Source: Anaerococcus degeneri
GTDB lineage: Bacteria > Bacillota > Clostridia > Tissierellales > Peptoniphilaceae
DNA length: 57,115 nt
Direction: 5' to 3'
Assembly: GCF_017874475.1 (NCBI RefSeq)
Contig: NZ_JAGGLO010000011.1
Span: forward strand, 1-57,115
Shown piece after piece: positions 1 through 9,078 of this stretch. The translations under genes were made by a program, and so were the position numbers. The notes beneath the pieces are model-generated. The model did not search any database. It was not told the DNA's origin and saw only the letters and a list, made by a program, of their open reading frames with translations. Positions within the stretch are counted from its first letter, which is position 1; the number at the start of each line of letters is the position of its first letter.

Positions 1-260
1 AAATTTGTAATGAGTGTCATTTTATTCTGACTCTTTCATTTACATCTGACTTATATATCAAATGCGTGATTTAAAATTCTTTTTCAAGAATCATTACTGT
101 AAAGAAATTAACTAGGTTATAGTTGTTATTCTTTTAAAGTAATTATTAGTATTCCTTTTTGGAATAGTAGTAATTAACTTTATCAATCTTCTATATAATT
201 TTAATTGATAAGACCAAGTCTTATCAAGGTTCAACGTCGCTAACTTGTTGCGACTTTTAT
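1..260 (-). other. Leader of the off-window transcript
   Basis: No open reading frame is convincing here. Read on the minus strand, the leader after P3 has a GTCGC/GCGAC hairpin at about 235-253 and a perfect 10-bp hairpin at 205-227 (TTGATAAGAC/GTCTTATCAA). Near 80-95 it carries ATTCTTGAAAAAG, weakly similar to the boxA-like stretch before rRNA genes. It fits a stable-RNA leader but does not prove one. Confidence 0.4.
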
Positions 261-470
261 ATAATACCACTTATTTTTTATCTTGTCAAATATTTTTTGA
301 AGTTTTTTTCAAATATTTGATTATTTCCGATAAATGCCTTAAGCAGCATTAATATAAGTATACGATATAGATTTTATTTTGTCAAATATTTTTGCAAATA
401 TTTTTTAGGTCTCTTGGGACCCGTCTATATCGTGCCTATATATAATACTGTCCGTTTCTTGGCTTGTCAA
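261..470 (-). promoter_or_regulatory. Three tandem sigma-A promoters firing left
   Basis: Three near-consensus minus-strand promoters stand in tandem. P1 has TTGACA at 465-470 and TATTAT at 442-447, P2 has TTGACA at 380-385 and TATACT at 357-362, and P3 has TTGACA at 284-289 and TATTAT at 261-266. Each spacer is exactly 17 nt and each -35 is preceded by a similar AAATATT or AAATTTA run. The -35 boxes are 85 and 96 bp apart. The transcript leaves the window at base 1, so the gene is not visible. Tandem strong promoters with a long leader are typical of rRNA operons in this phylum; that identity is inferred. Confidence 0.75.
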
Positions 471-622
471 ATAAATTTGGCGATATTTCTTGTTTTTTTT
501 AGTTTTTAATATTTCCTTCTATATTATATCTTCAATCAAAATTATCTTTGCTAGTTTTTGCCTCGTTTATTCTTTTATCTTTTTCTTTTTTTATCCCCAT
601 TTATCTTATATTTATTAAAGTA

Positions 623-658
623 AAAACCAGCTCTATCTTTAATGGTAGGGCTGGGTTT
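623..658 (-). terminator. treC terminator
   Basis: On the minus strand just after the treC stop an imperfect hairpin (AAACC-CAGC pairing with GCTGGTTT, one bulged C) ends in a run of five T. It separates the trehalose operon from the tandem promoters on its left. Confidence 0.7.
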
Positions 659-664
659 CTATTT

Positions 665-2293
665 TTATTTATATAGTACGATTGACTCATATGGTCTTAG
701 TTTTAATTCTTCTATGATTATCTCGTCTTTGTAGTTACTAAGTATAACTTTATATTCTGCAACATTTTCAATTTTTACTTTAACTTGCTTTTTTGATAAA
801 TTATTTATTACCAAAGCTTCTCTGTTATTATACTTTCTTCTAAAAGCATATATATTTTTATCATTTTTAAACAATCTTTCGAAGCTACCATGGCTTATGA
901 CCTTGTATTTTTTTCTTATTTCTATTAACTTTTGATAATAACGAAAAATAGAATCAGGGTCTTTGAGGTTTTCTTCTACATTTATTTGGGCTGTATTCTG
1001 ATTTACTTTCATCCAAGGGTTTGCCTTTGTAAATCCACCTTCTTTAGTCCACTGCATTGGGCTTCTTGCATTGTCTCTTGATTTAGTTTGGATTATATTA
1101 TTCATCTCATCATTGCTGATATTTTTTTCTTTTAATATATGATAGTGGTTTATTGTTTCTACGTCTCTATAATCACTAATATCTGCAAAGTAATTATTTG
1201 TCATGCCGATTTCTTCTCCTTGGTATATATAAGGAGTTCCTTCTTGCATATGAATTATTGTTGCTAACAATTTTGCAGATTCTTTTAGATAATTTTTATC
1301 GTCACCAAACCTTGATACAGACCTAGGTTGATCGTGGCAATTTAAAAATAGGGCATTCCAACCATTTCCTTCTTCCATACCTATCTGCCATTTTTCTAGT
1401 ATATCTTTAAACTCTTCAAAATCTACTGGCATATAAGACCACTTTTCACCATCTTTGTAGTCGACTTTTAAATGATGGAAGTTAAAGGCCATATCTAGGG
1501 CATGATTTTCTGGATTTGTGTATTTTATGCAATTATCTATGCTGGTTGATGACATTTCTCCAACTGTTAAAATATCGTCGTATTTCCCAAAAGAATTTTT
1601 ATTTAATTCTTGCAAATATTCCAAGACTTTTTTGCCATCAGTATAGAACCTTCTGCCGTCACCTTCAAAATCATCTTCAAATTTATCCTTACTTATAAGA
1701 TTTATTACATCAAACCTAAATCCCCTTATACCTTTTTCCAACCAGAAATTAAGGACCTTTATAAGTTCTCTTCGAACATTTGGGTTTTCCCAGTTTAAAT
1801 CAGCCTGGCTCTTATCAAATAGGTGAAGGTAATACTCGTCCAAATCTTCGATGTATTCCCAAGCAGGTCCTCCAAACTTGGATTCCCAATTTGTAGGAAG
1901 CTTGCCCTCATTTTTTCTAAAGAAATAAAAATTCTTGTAATACTCATCTCCTGCTAAGGCTTTTTGAAACCAAATATGGTTGGTAGAAGTATGGTTAAAG
2001 ACCATATCGAGCATCAAATATATATTTTTCTCACGTGCTTTGGCTATTAATTCTTCCAAATCATCCATACTTCCATAAATAGGATCGATTTTATAATAAT
2101 CTTCTATATCATAACCATTGTCATTTTGAGGCGATTTGAAAAAAGGAGTTATCCACAGATAATCTACACCAAGCATCTCCAAATAATCTAACTTTTCTAT
2201 TATTCCCTTTAAATCGCCTAATCCATTTCCTGTCGTATCCTTAAAAGATTTGGGATAAATTTGATAAATTACCTTATCTTTAAAGTTTTTCAT
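665..2293 (-). CDS. treC: Trehalose-6-phosphate hydrolase
   Basis: This cytoplasmic GH13 enzyme splits trehalose 6-phosphate, delivered by the neighbouring PTS permease, into glucose and glucose 6-phosphate. The 542 residues are the normal length. The (beta/alpha)8 barrel starts with IYQIYPKSF and shows the expected catalytic centre: nucleophile Asp195 in GFRFDV, acid/base Glu246 in TVGEMS, and transition-state Asp321 in CHDQPRSVSRFG. The C-terminal beta domain ends in YESIVLYK. It lies 6 bp after treP, so the two are co-transcribed. Oligo-1,6-glucosidase is the closest alternative in GH13, but the PTS and TreR neighbours settle the assignment. Confidence 0.95.
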   Translation of the reverse strand: MKNFKDKVIYQIYPKSFKDTTGNGLGDLKGIIEKLDYLEMLGVDYLWITPFFKSPQNDNGYDIEDYYKIDPIYGSMDDLEELIAKAREKNIYLMLDMVFNHTSTNHIWFQKALAGDEYYKNFYFFRKNEGKLPTNWESKFGGPAWEYIEDLDEYYLHLFDKSQADLNWENPNVRRELIKVLNFWLEKGIRGFRFDVINLISKDKFEDDFEGDGRRFYTDGKKVLEYLQELNKNSFGKYDDILTVGEMSSTSIDNCIKYTNPENHALDMAFNFHHLKVDYKDGEKWSYMPVDFEEFKDILEKWQIGMEEGNGWNALFLNCHDQPRSVSRFGDDKNYLKESAKLLATIIHMQEGTPYIYQGEEIGMTNNYFADISDYRDVETINHYHILKEKNISNDEMNNIIQTKSRDNARSPMQWTKEGGFTKANPWMKVNQNTAQINVEENLKDPDSIFRYYQKLIEIRKKYKVISHGSFERLFKNDKNIYAFRRKYNNREALVINNLSKKQVKVKIENVAEYKVILSNYKDEIIIEELKLRPYESIVLYK

Positions 2294-2299
2294 TTCTTC

Positions 2300-4234
2300 C
2301 TAACTTTCTAATTCTATTACTTTTTCGTTTTGTTTTATGGTATCTTTACCTAAAAGATTGATTTTTTCACCAGATGTGAAAATTATTGGAGATACCAATG
2401 ATTTTCCTTGATCTTTTACATAAGCAAGGTCTACCTTGCACAAAAGATCGCCTTTTTTCACCCTATCGTTAGTTTCTACAAAAGATTCAAATCCTTTTCC
2501 ATCAAGCTCTACTGTATCCATACCGATATGGATTAAAATTTCTTCGCCGCTATCAGCCTTGATACCAAAAGCGTGCTTGGATGGATAAGTCATTGCGACT
2601 ACGCCATCTACCGGTGAAACCACGTCGCTTTCTGTAAGTTCGATTGCAAAACCATCGCCCATTATTCTATCAGCAAATACCTTATCGGAAACGTCATCTA
2701 GGTCTAAAACCCTACCTGTCATTGGGGCTAGAAAGTCAAATTCTCCTTCTGCAGCTGTTTCACCAGCAATTAGGTTTTCTTGCCTTTCTTCTTTGTATAT
2801 ATCTTTTCCGTATAAATCTTCTGGAGCTAGTCTCTTCTTACCAAAAATAACTGTTAATACAAATGGTACAACAATTGCTATTACCATTGCTATGGCAAAT
2901 TTAAGCCAGAATCCAGGTTTGATAGATAAGATTCCAGGAAGTCCTCCAACACCGATTGATGATGCCATAACTCCTGTAGATACAGAAAATAGTGCCGCTA
3001 AAGCTGATCCTGTCATTGCTGAAAAGAATGGGAAGGAATGTTTTAGGTTGACACCAAACATGGCTGGTTCTGTTACACCAAGGTAGCAGGAAATACATGA
3101 TGGAATATTAACTTCTTTTGATTTTTCATTTTTTCTTTGTAGGTAAATCATACCCAAAACTGCCGAACCTTGGGCAATATTTGATAGGGCAATCATTGGC
3201 CATAACAAAGTCCCACCAAAGGTATTAGCAAGCTGGACATCTATAGCATTTGTCATATGGTGAAGACCAGTAATAACAAGTGGTGCATAAATAAAACCAA
3301 AGAATAGGGCAAATACCCATTTAAAATTGGATGTAAGTCCTGCCCAAACACCCTGACTAATCCAGTCGCCTATTTTCCAACCAATTGGTCCTACAACTGT
3401 ATGAGCTATGATAACTGCTGGTATCAAAGAGCAAAATGGCACAACAATCATGGAAATATATGAAGGAGAAACCCTTCTAAAGAATTTTTCCAAATAAACT
3501 AAGACAAAACCTGCAAGAATAGCCGGTATTACCTGGGCCTGGTAGCCTATCATCTGGATTTTGAAACTTCCAAAATCCCAAACTGGTATATCAGCTGGTG
3601 CTGTGCCTGCAACACCGTAGGCATTTAATAATTGTGGAGATACGAGGGTAATACCCAAAATAATACCCAAGATTTGGCTTGTGCCCATTTTTTTAGTAAT
3701 TGACCAAACAATGGCAACTGGCAAGAAATGGAAAACCGCCTCACCTATTAGCCACAAAAAGGAATCGACACCTGCCCAAAATTGAGAAATCTCAACTAAA
3801 GTCTTGGTTCCATTTTCAAACATAGCAATGGAATCGATAACATTTCTAAAACCTAAAATCAAACCACCACAGATAAGGGCCGGGATAAGTGGAGCAAAAA
3901 TCTCACCTAAATCACCCATAAGTTTTTGTAGCTTGTTTTGATTTGATTTAGAAGCTTGTTTTACCTCAGCCTTGCTAACTCCCTCAATACCACTAACCGC
4001 AACAAAGTCGTTATAAAAATCAGCTACTTCATTACCAATTATTACCTGAAACTGTCCAGATTGGGTAAAGGTTCCCTTAACAATTCCAATGTCTTCAATT
4101 TTGTCAATATCAGCCTTCTTTGGATTGTTTAGAACAAAACGCATCCTAGTAACACAATGAGTGACAGCAGAAACGTTTTCTTTTCCGCCAACATATTCTA
4201 AAAGCTTTTTAGAATCTTCTACATACTTTCCCAT
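2300..4234 (-). CDS. treP: Trehalose PTS permease EIIBCA
   Basis: This membrane protein takes up and phosphorylates trehalose with phosphate from PEP via HPr. Domains run B-C-A: EIIB at about 1-85 with phospho-Cys27 in VTHCVTRMRF, EIIC at about 105-465 with some ten membrane segments and the GVTEPAMFG motif near 386-394, and an EIIA(Glc)-type domain at about 495-640 with His554 and phospho-His569 in ILIHIGMDTVELDG. The fused EIIA means no separate Crr protein is needed. Many TreP proteins are only EIIBC (about 470 aa), so 644 aa reflects the fusion. The start follows AAGGAGAAGTT, and a strong promoter with repeated TGTACRTAT motifs lies upstream. Confidence 0.93.
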   Translation of the reverse strand: MGKYVEDSKKLLEYVGGKENVSAVTHCVTRMRFVLNNPKKADIDKIEDIGIVKGTFTQSGQFQVIIGNEVADFYNDFVAVSGIEGVSKAEVKQASKSNQNKLQKLMGDLGEIFAPLIPALICGGLILGFRNVIDSIAMFENGTKTLVEISQFWAGVDSFLWLIGEAVFHFLPVAIVWSITKKMGTSQILGIILGITLVSPQLLNAYGVAGTAPADIPVWDFGSFKIQMIGYQAQVIPAILAGFVLVYLEKFFRRVSPSYISMIVVPFCSLIPAVIIAHTVVGPIGWKIGDWISQGVWAGLTSNFKWVFALFFGFIYAPLVITGLHHMTNAIDVQLANTFGGTLLWPMIALSNIAQGSAVLGMIYLQRKNEKSKEVNIPSCISCYLGVTEPAMFGVNLKHSFPFFSAMTGSALAALFSVSTGVMASSIGVGGLPGILSIKPGFWLKFAIAMVIAIVVPFVLTVIFGKKRLAPEDLYGKDIYKEERQENLIAGETAAEGEFDFLAPMTGRVLDLDDVSDKVFADRIMGDGFAIELTESDVVSPVDGVVAMTYPSKHAFGIKADSGEEILIHIGMDTVELDGKGFESFVETNDRVKKGDLLCKVDLAYVKDQGKSLVSPIIFTSGEKINLLGKDTIKQNEKVIELES

Positions 4235-4248
4235 AACTTCTCCTTTAC

Positions 4249-4300
4249 TTGTACGTATATCTTATAGTTTTATATTACCATGTACATATTTGTTTGTCAA
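4249..4300 (-). promoter_or_regulatory. treP promoter with candidate TreR sites
   Basis: TTGACA at 4295-4300 and TAATAT at 4272-4277 are 17 nt apart. The palindrome ATGTACAT (4280-4287) fills the spacer, and a related TTGTACGTATAT lies at 4249-4260. Both carry TGTACRTAT, 31 bp apart, about three helical turns. They loosely resemble the Bacillus TreR box TTGTATATACAA, so TreR is the likely binder (inferred). Confidence 0.65.
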
Positions 4301-4352
4301 TACAAATTAATATAATAAAGTAAATCACAAGACATTTTATTTTCAATACAAA

Positions 4353-4385
4353 AACCCCTCCATCCGTATTCCGGATTTTGGGGTT
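4353..4385 (-). terminator. treR terminator
   Basis: AACCCC/GGGGTT encloses an inner ATCCG/CGGAT stem and is followed on the minus strand by five T. It ends the treR message, so treP starts from its own promoter. Confidence 0.75.
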
Positions 4386-4411
4386 CAAGTCATTTTGGGG
4401 TTGTTATTAAA

Positions 4412-5131
4412 TTAAATATTCTTTTCTTTATTTCTTCTAGCGAAATCTACAAACCTAAACTTATCAGGTCTGTGTTTTGAAATTGTATACTCAAAAAGTT
4501 TGCCATCGTCTAGATAAGTATAGGATTTGACGCAAACCAAAAGGTCATAATCACCCATATCCAGAATTTCCATTTCTCTTTCGCTTGCTTTTACAACTGT
4601 TATTTCCTTTTTAGCAAATGATACCACAAGGCCCAGGTCTTCTTCTATGTATTCGTAAAGAGAATTTTCTGCATTTTCTAGACTCAAATCTTTTATAAGT
4701 TCACCGTTTAGATAGTCAATATCAAGGATGACCTTTTCTCCATCAATTTCTCTGACCCTTTCTATGTGGTACATCTTGCCCTTATCCATAGCAAGTTCTT
4801 TTTTTATCGGCTCAAAAACTTCAGTTTGAAGGAAGATATTTACATAAGTTTTGCTCTCACCTGGTATGATATTTTGTAGCTCCTTGTAACTTGAAATTCC
4901 TGATACAGGAAATTCGATAGTATTAAAATCCAAAACTAAAGATCCCTTGCCCTTAATTTTTTGTATATATCCATTTTGGAGAAGGATATTTAAAGACTTT
5001 CTTATGGTATCCCTAGAACAATTATAAAAATCTGAAAGTTCCTTTTCTGTTGGCAGGAAGGATGCAATCTCATATTTCCCAGTTTTTATTTTATTTAATA
5101 AATCTCTATAAATCTCTATGTATTTTGCCAT
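4412..5131 (-). CDS. treR: GntR/UTRA-family trehalose operon regulator
   Basis: A DNA-binding repressor of the GntR/HutC type, 239 aa. The N-terminal winged helix (about 1-70) has the family motif LPTEKELSDFYNCSRDTIRKSL, of which the recognition helix is SRDTIRKSL. The UTRA effector domain spans about 85-232. TreR of this type senses trehalose 6-phosphate. It lies upstream of treP on the same strand but is separated from it by a terminator and a promoter. The specific name rests on context; the family is clear from sequence. Confidence 0.88.
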   Translation of the reverse strand: MAKYIEIYRDLLNKIKTGKYEIASFLPTEKELSDFYNCSRDTIRKSLNILLQNGYIQKIKGKGSLVLDFNTIEFPVSGISSYKELQNIIPGESKTYVNIFLQTEVFEPIKKELAMDKGKMYHIERVREIDGEKVILDIDYLNGELIKDLSLENAENSLYEYIEEDLGLVVSFAKKEITVVKASEREMEILDMGDYDLLVCVKSYTYLDDGKLFEYTISKHRPDKFRFVDFARRNKEKNI

Positions 5132-5289
5132 TATAAACTCCTAATAGTCCTAAATATTATACTAATTTTATCAATTTCTTCCATTAGGAAAATTTATGTC
5201 TATTTGTAACAAAACTAAATCTCATTCGTTATTATAGTAGAAAGACTCTTAAGTGAGGTAGAGTATTTCATAGAAGCGAGGAGTAAGAT

Positions 5290-5781
5290 ATGGATTTTGC
5301 CAAAATTTATGAGGATTACAACAAGGATGTATATAGGTTTGCCCTTAGTTTGTGCAAAAACCAAGATTTAGCTATTGATATTTGCCACGAAACCTTTGCC
5401 AGGGCTATGAATAAGATTGATAGCTTTGATGGATCACAAGACATTAGGGCCTGGCTTTTTACTATTGCCAGAAATACCCTATATGATTTTTACCGAAAAA
5501 ACAATAAAATAAATTCCAATTATGACCTAAACCTAGTCGAAGATAAGAAGATATCCTTTGTTGAAGACCTTGCCGACAAGGACCTCGCCCTCAAAGTCCA
5601 CACCTTTCTCCATTCTATGAGGGAACCTTACAAGGAGGTTTTCAATCTCAGAGTCTTTGGAGAGCTTGATTTTAAAAGCATAGGCCAGATTTTTGGCAAG
5701 ACTGATAATTGGGCCAGGGTCACTTTTTATAGGGCCAAGAATATGATTATCGATTATTTGGAGGAAAACAATGAAATATGA
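5290..5781 (+). CDS. ECF RNA polymerase sigma factor
   Basis: A 163-aa sigma-70 family member of the extracytoplasmic-function group with regions 2 and 4 only. Region 2 (about 5-75) has the core-binding FRFAL/YRFALSL and ICHETFARAM stretches and AWLFTIARNTLYDFYRK; region 4 (about 105-160) has the VFNLRVFGELDFKSIGQI helix-turn-helix. The start follows GCGAGGAGTAAGAT. Its 3' end overlaps the next gene by 11 bp, so the pair is translationally coupled, as is usual for a sigma factor and its anti-sigma. The inducing signal cannot be read from the sequence. Confidence 0.92.
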   Translation: MDFAKIYEDYNKDVYRFALSLCKNQDLAIDICHETFARAMNKIDSFDGSQDIRAWLFTIARNTLYDFYRKNNKINSNYDLNLVEDKKISFVEDLADKDLALKVHTFLHSMREPYKEVFNLRVFGELDFKSIGQIFGKTDNWARVTFYRAKNMIIDYLEENNEI

Positions 5782-6346
5782 ATGTGATGTTGTAAGGGAT
5801 TTGATGCCCTTATATATTGACGATGTTTTGAGCGAAAATTCAAAAGTTTTTGTAAAAGACCACATAGATTCTTGCGAAGCTTGCAGGAAATATTACGAAA
5901 AATTATCTAGTGAAGTTAAAATTCCAGTTAGTAGGGAATCTAGAAAAAAAGACTTAAAACCGATGGAATATTTAAAGGCAAGTCTTTCTAGGAAAATCAT
6001 AAAAAGAGTCTTGGCAGTCGTCCTTGTGGTTGGATTTTTTGTAGGAAGCTTTGCTTTTGCTAACCTATATAAAATACCAGTCGATCCTTCTGCGGTTGAA
6101 TTTTACGAAAAAGATAAGTTTTTATACATGAAATACGATGGCAAGGGCGACCTCCTATATAGCGCAGGAGAATCTTGGGATAATAGAAAAGTCTGGACAA
6201 TATATTTTTGGCAAACCCCATTTGAAAAATATATCACACCTTTGTACAAAGATGAAAAATACAAGACTGATTTCATGCCCCTCTATAATGTCAAAAAAGT
6301 TTATGATAATGATGGAAATGTTTTGTGGGAGAAGAAGGATAAATAA
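5771..6346 (+). CDS. Zinc-finger anti-sigma factor, membrane-bound
   Basis: A 191-aa protein with an N-terminal zf-HC2 anti-sigma domain: Cys5, then His31-x3-Cys35-x2-Cys38 in HIDSCEACRKYYE, which would hold zinc and bind the sigma factor encoded just upstream. One membrane helix lies at about 77-97 (VLAVVLVVGFFVGSFAFA). The outer 95 residues, rich in Tyr and Trp, match no family that I recognise and may sense envelope stress. Overlap with the sigma gene supports the pairing. Confidence 0.85.
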   Translation: MKYECDVVRDLMPLYIDDVLSENSKVFVKDHIDSCEACRKYYEKLSSEVKIPVSRESRKKDLKPMEYLKASLSRKIIKRVLAVVLVVGFFVGSFAFANLYKIPVDPSAVEFYEKDKFLYMKYDGKGDLLYSAGESWDNRKVWTIYFWQTPFEKYITPLYKDEKYKTDFMPLYNVKKVYDNDGNVLWEKKDK

Positions 6347-6360
6347 GGCTATAAAATAAC

Positions 6361-6403
6361 AAAAGACCCTGAAGTTGGTATATTTCAACTTCTGGGCCTT
6401 TTA
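6361..6403. terminator. Bidirectional terminator
   Basis: A hairpin with arms AAAG-CCC-GAAGTTG and CAACTTC-GGG-CTTT lies between the converging anti-sigma and rbsC genes. It has T-rich flanks on both strands and can serve both. Confidence 0.75.
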
Positions 6404-6442
6404 TTAATATAAGTTAATTTATTTATCAGAGGATACTAATAA

Positions 6443-7420
6443 TTATTTTTGTTTTGCTAGCCTACTATTCCTGTACATATCGAATGCTACTGCAAATAGG
6501 ATTATAATACCGCTTGTTATTTCTAGTATGTGTGTATTTAGTCCAAATTGTACACCAGCATTGTTTATTAATATCATCAATATTGTGCCAAGAACTGTTC
6601 CTACCATGGATCCACGTCCACCGCTTAGTGATGCGCCACCAATAACTGCTGCAGCTATTGCGTTCATCTCATATCCTTCACCACCTGTTGGCAAAGCACT
6701 TTGAACCCTTGCCGCAAGTAGGATTCCGGCTACTGCATATAAAAGACCTGCTAGGGTATAGGTTGCTATATACATTTTTCTGACATTTATACCACTTAGC
6801 TTAGCTACATTTTCTCCTGATCCAAGTATATATATATTTCTACCAAATATAGTATATCTTAGTAGCAAAAATATAGCTATTGCCACCACTATCCATATCA
6901 AGGCAAGTACCGGAAATAATCCAAGCACCGTTGAATTTCCAAGGTCTAGGATCCTTTCATCGAGGCCACTTACTGTCAAGGCATTACTGATTATTTTGGT
7001 AATACCACCTACAACAGTAGATGTTCCCAGTGTTGCTATCATTGGTGGGATTTTAAATTTATATATTATCACTCCATTTACAAAACCTGAAACTAGTCCT
7101 ACTAAAATTGCTGCTAGTAAAGTTATAGAAAGGCCAAGTTCTGTGTCTCTTTGTAAGATAGCAAGTACCATGCAGGATAAACCAGCTATAGCACCACAAG
7201 AGATGTCTATTCCACCTGTTATTATTATGAATGTTTGAGCTACTGCCAGCACTCCTACTATAGCACACTGTTTCATAAGGTTTGTTATGTTATATTGGGT
7301 CATAAAGTTATCTGTAAATATAGAAGTTATTATAAACAATCCTAATATAATAAATACCAAACTAAATTCAGTGTTATTAGTAAGACTTGCTAAATTTGTC
7401 TTTTTCATTTTATTATTCAT
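6443..7420 (-). CDS. rbsC: Pentose ABC transporter permease (RbsC family)
   Basis: Membrane subunit of a carbohydrate-uptake (CUT2) ABC importer, about ten hydrophobic segments. Family signatures include GGIDISCGAIAGLS, GFVNGVIIYKFKIPPMIATLGT and AIAAAVIGGASLSGGRGS. I place the start at ATG 7418-7420, because GGAG lies 6 nt before it; a TTG at 7430-7432 is in frame but overlaps that ribosome site. It is the last gene of the operon. Substrate is ribose-like; the deoC and kinase neighbours leave deoxyribose open. Confidence 0.9.
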   Translation of the reverse strand: MNNKMKKTNLASLTNNTEFSLVFIILGLFIITSIFTDNFMTQYNITNLMKQCAIVGVLAVAQTFIIITGGIDISCGAIAGLSCMVLAILQRDTELGLSITLLAAILVGLVSGFVNGVIIYKFKIPPMIATLGTSTVVGGITKIISNALTVSGLDERILDLGNSTVLGLFPVLALIWIVVAIAIFLLLRYTIFGRNIYILGSGENVAKLSGINVRKMYIATYTLAGLLYAVAGILLAARVQSALPTGGEGYEMNAIAAAVIGGASLSGGRGSMVGTVLGTILMILINNAGVQFGLNTHILEITSGIIILFAVAFDMYRNSRLAKQK

Positions 7421-7434
7421 TATCAACTCCAAAT

Positions 7435-8943
7435 TTATACTGATGTTTTCTTTAAGATATCATCTTCACCTAATTTTTCGATTTCCGCCTTGGTGTATTC
7501 TGCCGTAATCCTACCTTTGGCCATTACTATTAGCCTATCTGATAATCCCATAACTTCTGGTAAATATGATGATATCAGGATAATAGCTCTCTTTTCAGCA
7601 ATAAGCCTTTCCATTATTTGGAATATCTCTTGTTTGGCTCCAACATCTACACCTACTGTAGGTTCATCAAAAATAAGAATATCAGGGTTAGCATTTAAGA
7701 GTTTTGAGATTACTACCTTTTGCTGGTTTCCACCTGATAAGTGTGAAACCAATTGATTGCATGATGGTGTTTTGATTCTTAAATCTTCAATTGATTGGTT
7801 AGCCCTATTTTTTTCTTTATCTAATGAGATAATGTTTCTTTTACTTATCAAATCATAAGAATTCATGTTTGAATTTACTTTTATAGATAGGGGCAAGGCT
7901 AATCCGTCTTCTCTTCTATCTTCCGTTAAAAATCCTAGGCCGTTTTTTAAGGCCTTGGAGACTGAGTCGATATTTACTTTTTCTCCCTTGATATATATAT
8001 CGCCACTTTCTCTTTTGTCAACGCCATATATACCTCTCATCAACTCGCTTCGTCCTGATCCGACCAGGCCAAAAAATCCTAATATCTCTCCTTCTCTAAC
8101 ATTAAAAGATATGTCCTGATAGTTTATATTATCACTAAAGTTCTCAACTCTCAAAACTTCTTGACCAGGTTGTTGATGTTTTATATCATAAATATCAGTC
8201 ATCTTTCTTCCGACCATTAGGGATATAAGCTTGTCTTTATCAACCTCGTCTACCTTTTTTGTATCAACATATTTTCCGTCTTTTAATATTGTAACGCTAT
8301 CACATATTTCCATTATTTCTTCTAGTCTGTGAGATATGTATATAATGCTTACGCCTTGATTTTTAAGTTCTTCTATGAAGTTAAAGAGTTTTTCTACTTT
8401 TTCATTTTCTAATAGGGCTGTAGGTTCATCAAATATTACCAATCTTATTGTATCGTTTGTAGATATTTTACTGATAGTAATCATAGCCTGCATGGCTAAT
8501 GGTAAAGTGTTTATTTTAGCCTTGGGATTTATGTCTAAGTCGAATTTATCAAGCACTTTTTTGCATTCGTTATACATATCATTCCAGTTTATAATTCCAT
8601 TTTTTGATGGCTGCTTACCTAAAAAATAATTTTCAGCTACAGATAAATTTGGAGCAATATTTACGTCTTGATAGTTGGCAAAAACACCATTGTTTTGAGC
8701 TTCTATCGCATCTTTGTTTTCAATCCACTTACTTCCATCGTTTAGATATATATGGCCTGAATTTTGTTTTTCAACTCCCATTATACATTTTATAAGAGTA
8801 GACTTGCCTGCTCCATTTTCTCCTACCAAAGCATGAACTTCACCTTTTTTTATAGAAAATGATACATTATCGAGAGCTGTTACACCAGGATATACCTTGG
8901 TTACATTCTCAACTTTCAATATCAAATTATTGTCTTTGTCCAT
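7435..8943 (-). CDS. rbsA: Pentose ABC transporter double ATPase (RbsA family)
   Basis: The 502-aa energy subunit has two fused nucleotide-binding domains, as in all CUT2 importers. The first has Walker A GENGAGKST at 41-49 and Walker B VIFDEPTALL, but its signature reads LPLAMQ instead of LSxGQ. The second has the usual degenerate Walker A (GLVGSGRSE), a good LSGGNQQKVV signature and ILIFDEPTVGVDVGA. So one intact site would be formed between halves, as is normal for this family. I choose ATG 8941-8943, with GAGAGGTG just before it, over an in-frame GTG at 8949. Confidence 0.92.
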   Translation of the reverse strand: MDKDNNLILKVENVTKVYPGVTALDNVSFSIKKGEVHALVGENGAGKSTLIKCIMGVEKQNSGHIYLNDGSKWIENKDAIEAQNNGVFANYQDVNIAPNLSVAENYFLGKQPSKNGIINWNDMYNECKKVLDKFDLDINPKAKINTLPLAMQAMITISKISTNDTIRLVIFDEPTALLENEKVEKLFNFIEELKNQGVSIIYISHRLEEIMEICDSVTILKDGKYVDTKKVDEVDKDKLISLMVGRKMTDIYDIKHQQPGQEVLRVENFSDNINYQDISFNVREGEILGFFGLVGSGRSELMRGIYGVDKRESGDIYIKGEKVNIDSVSKALKNGLGFLTEDRREDGLALPLSIKVNSNMNSYDLISKRNIISLDKEKNRANQSIEDLRIKTPSCNQLVSHLSGGNQQKVVISKLLNANPDILIFDEPTVGVDVGAKQEIFQIMERLIAEKRAIILISSYLPEVMGLSDRLIVMAKGRITAEYTKAEIEKLGEDDILKKTSV

Positions 8944-9078
8944 GTTCACCTCTCATTTGAAACCTGCTATTTTAAAATTCCTAATAATATCTATAGGCTT
9001 CTCTTTATTAGTAATATTAATTTCAGAGAAGCCTAAGATTCTTTTATCTAACTAGCATATAACAAATTTCATTACAAC

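Noticed and set aside
7435-8943. Degenerate signature in the first half of RbsA as sign of a dead gene
   Set aside because: Unequal ATP sites are normal in double-domain sugar ATPases, and the second half has a full signature.
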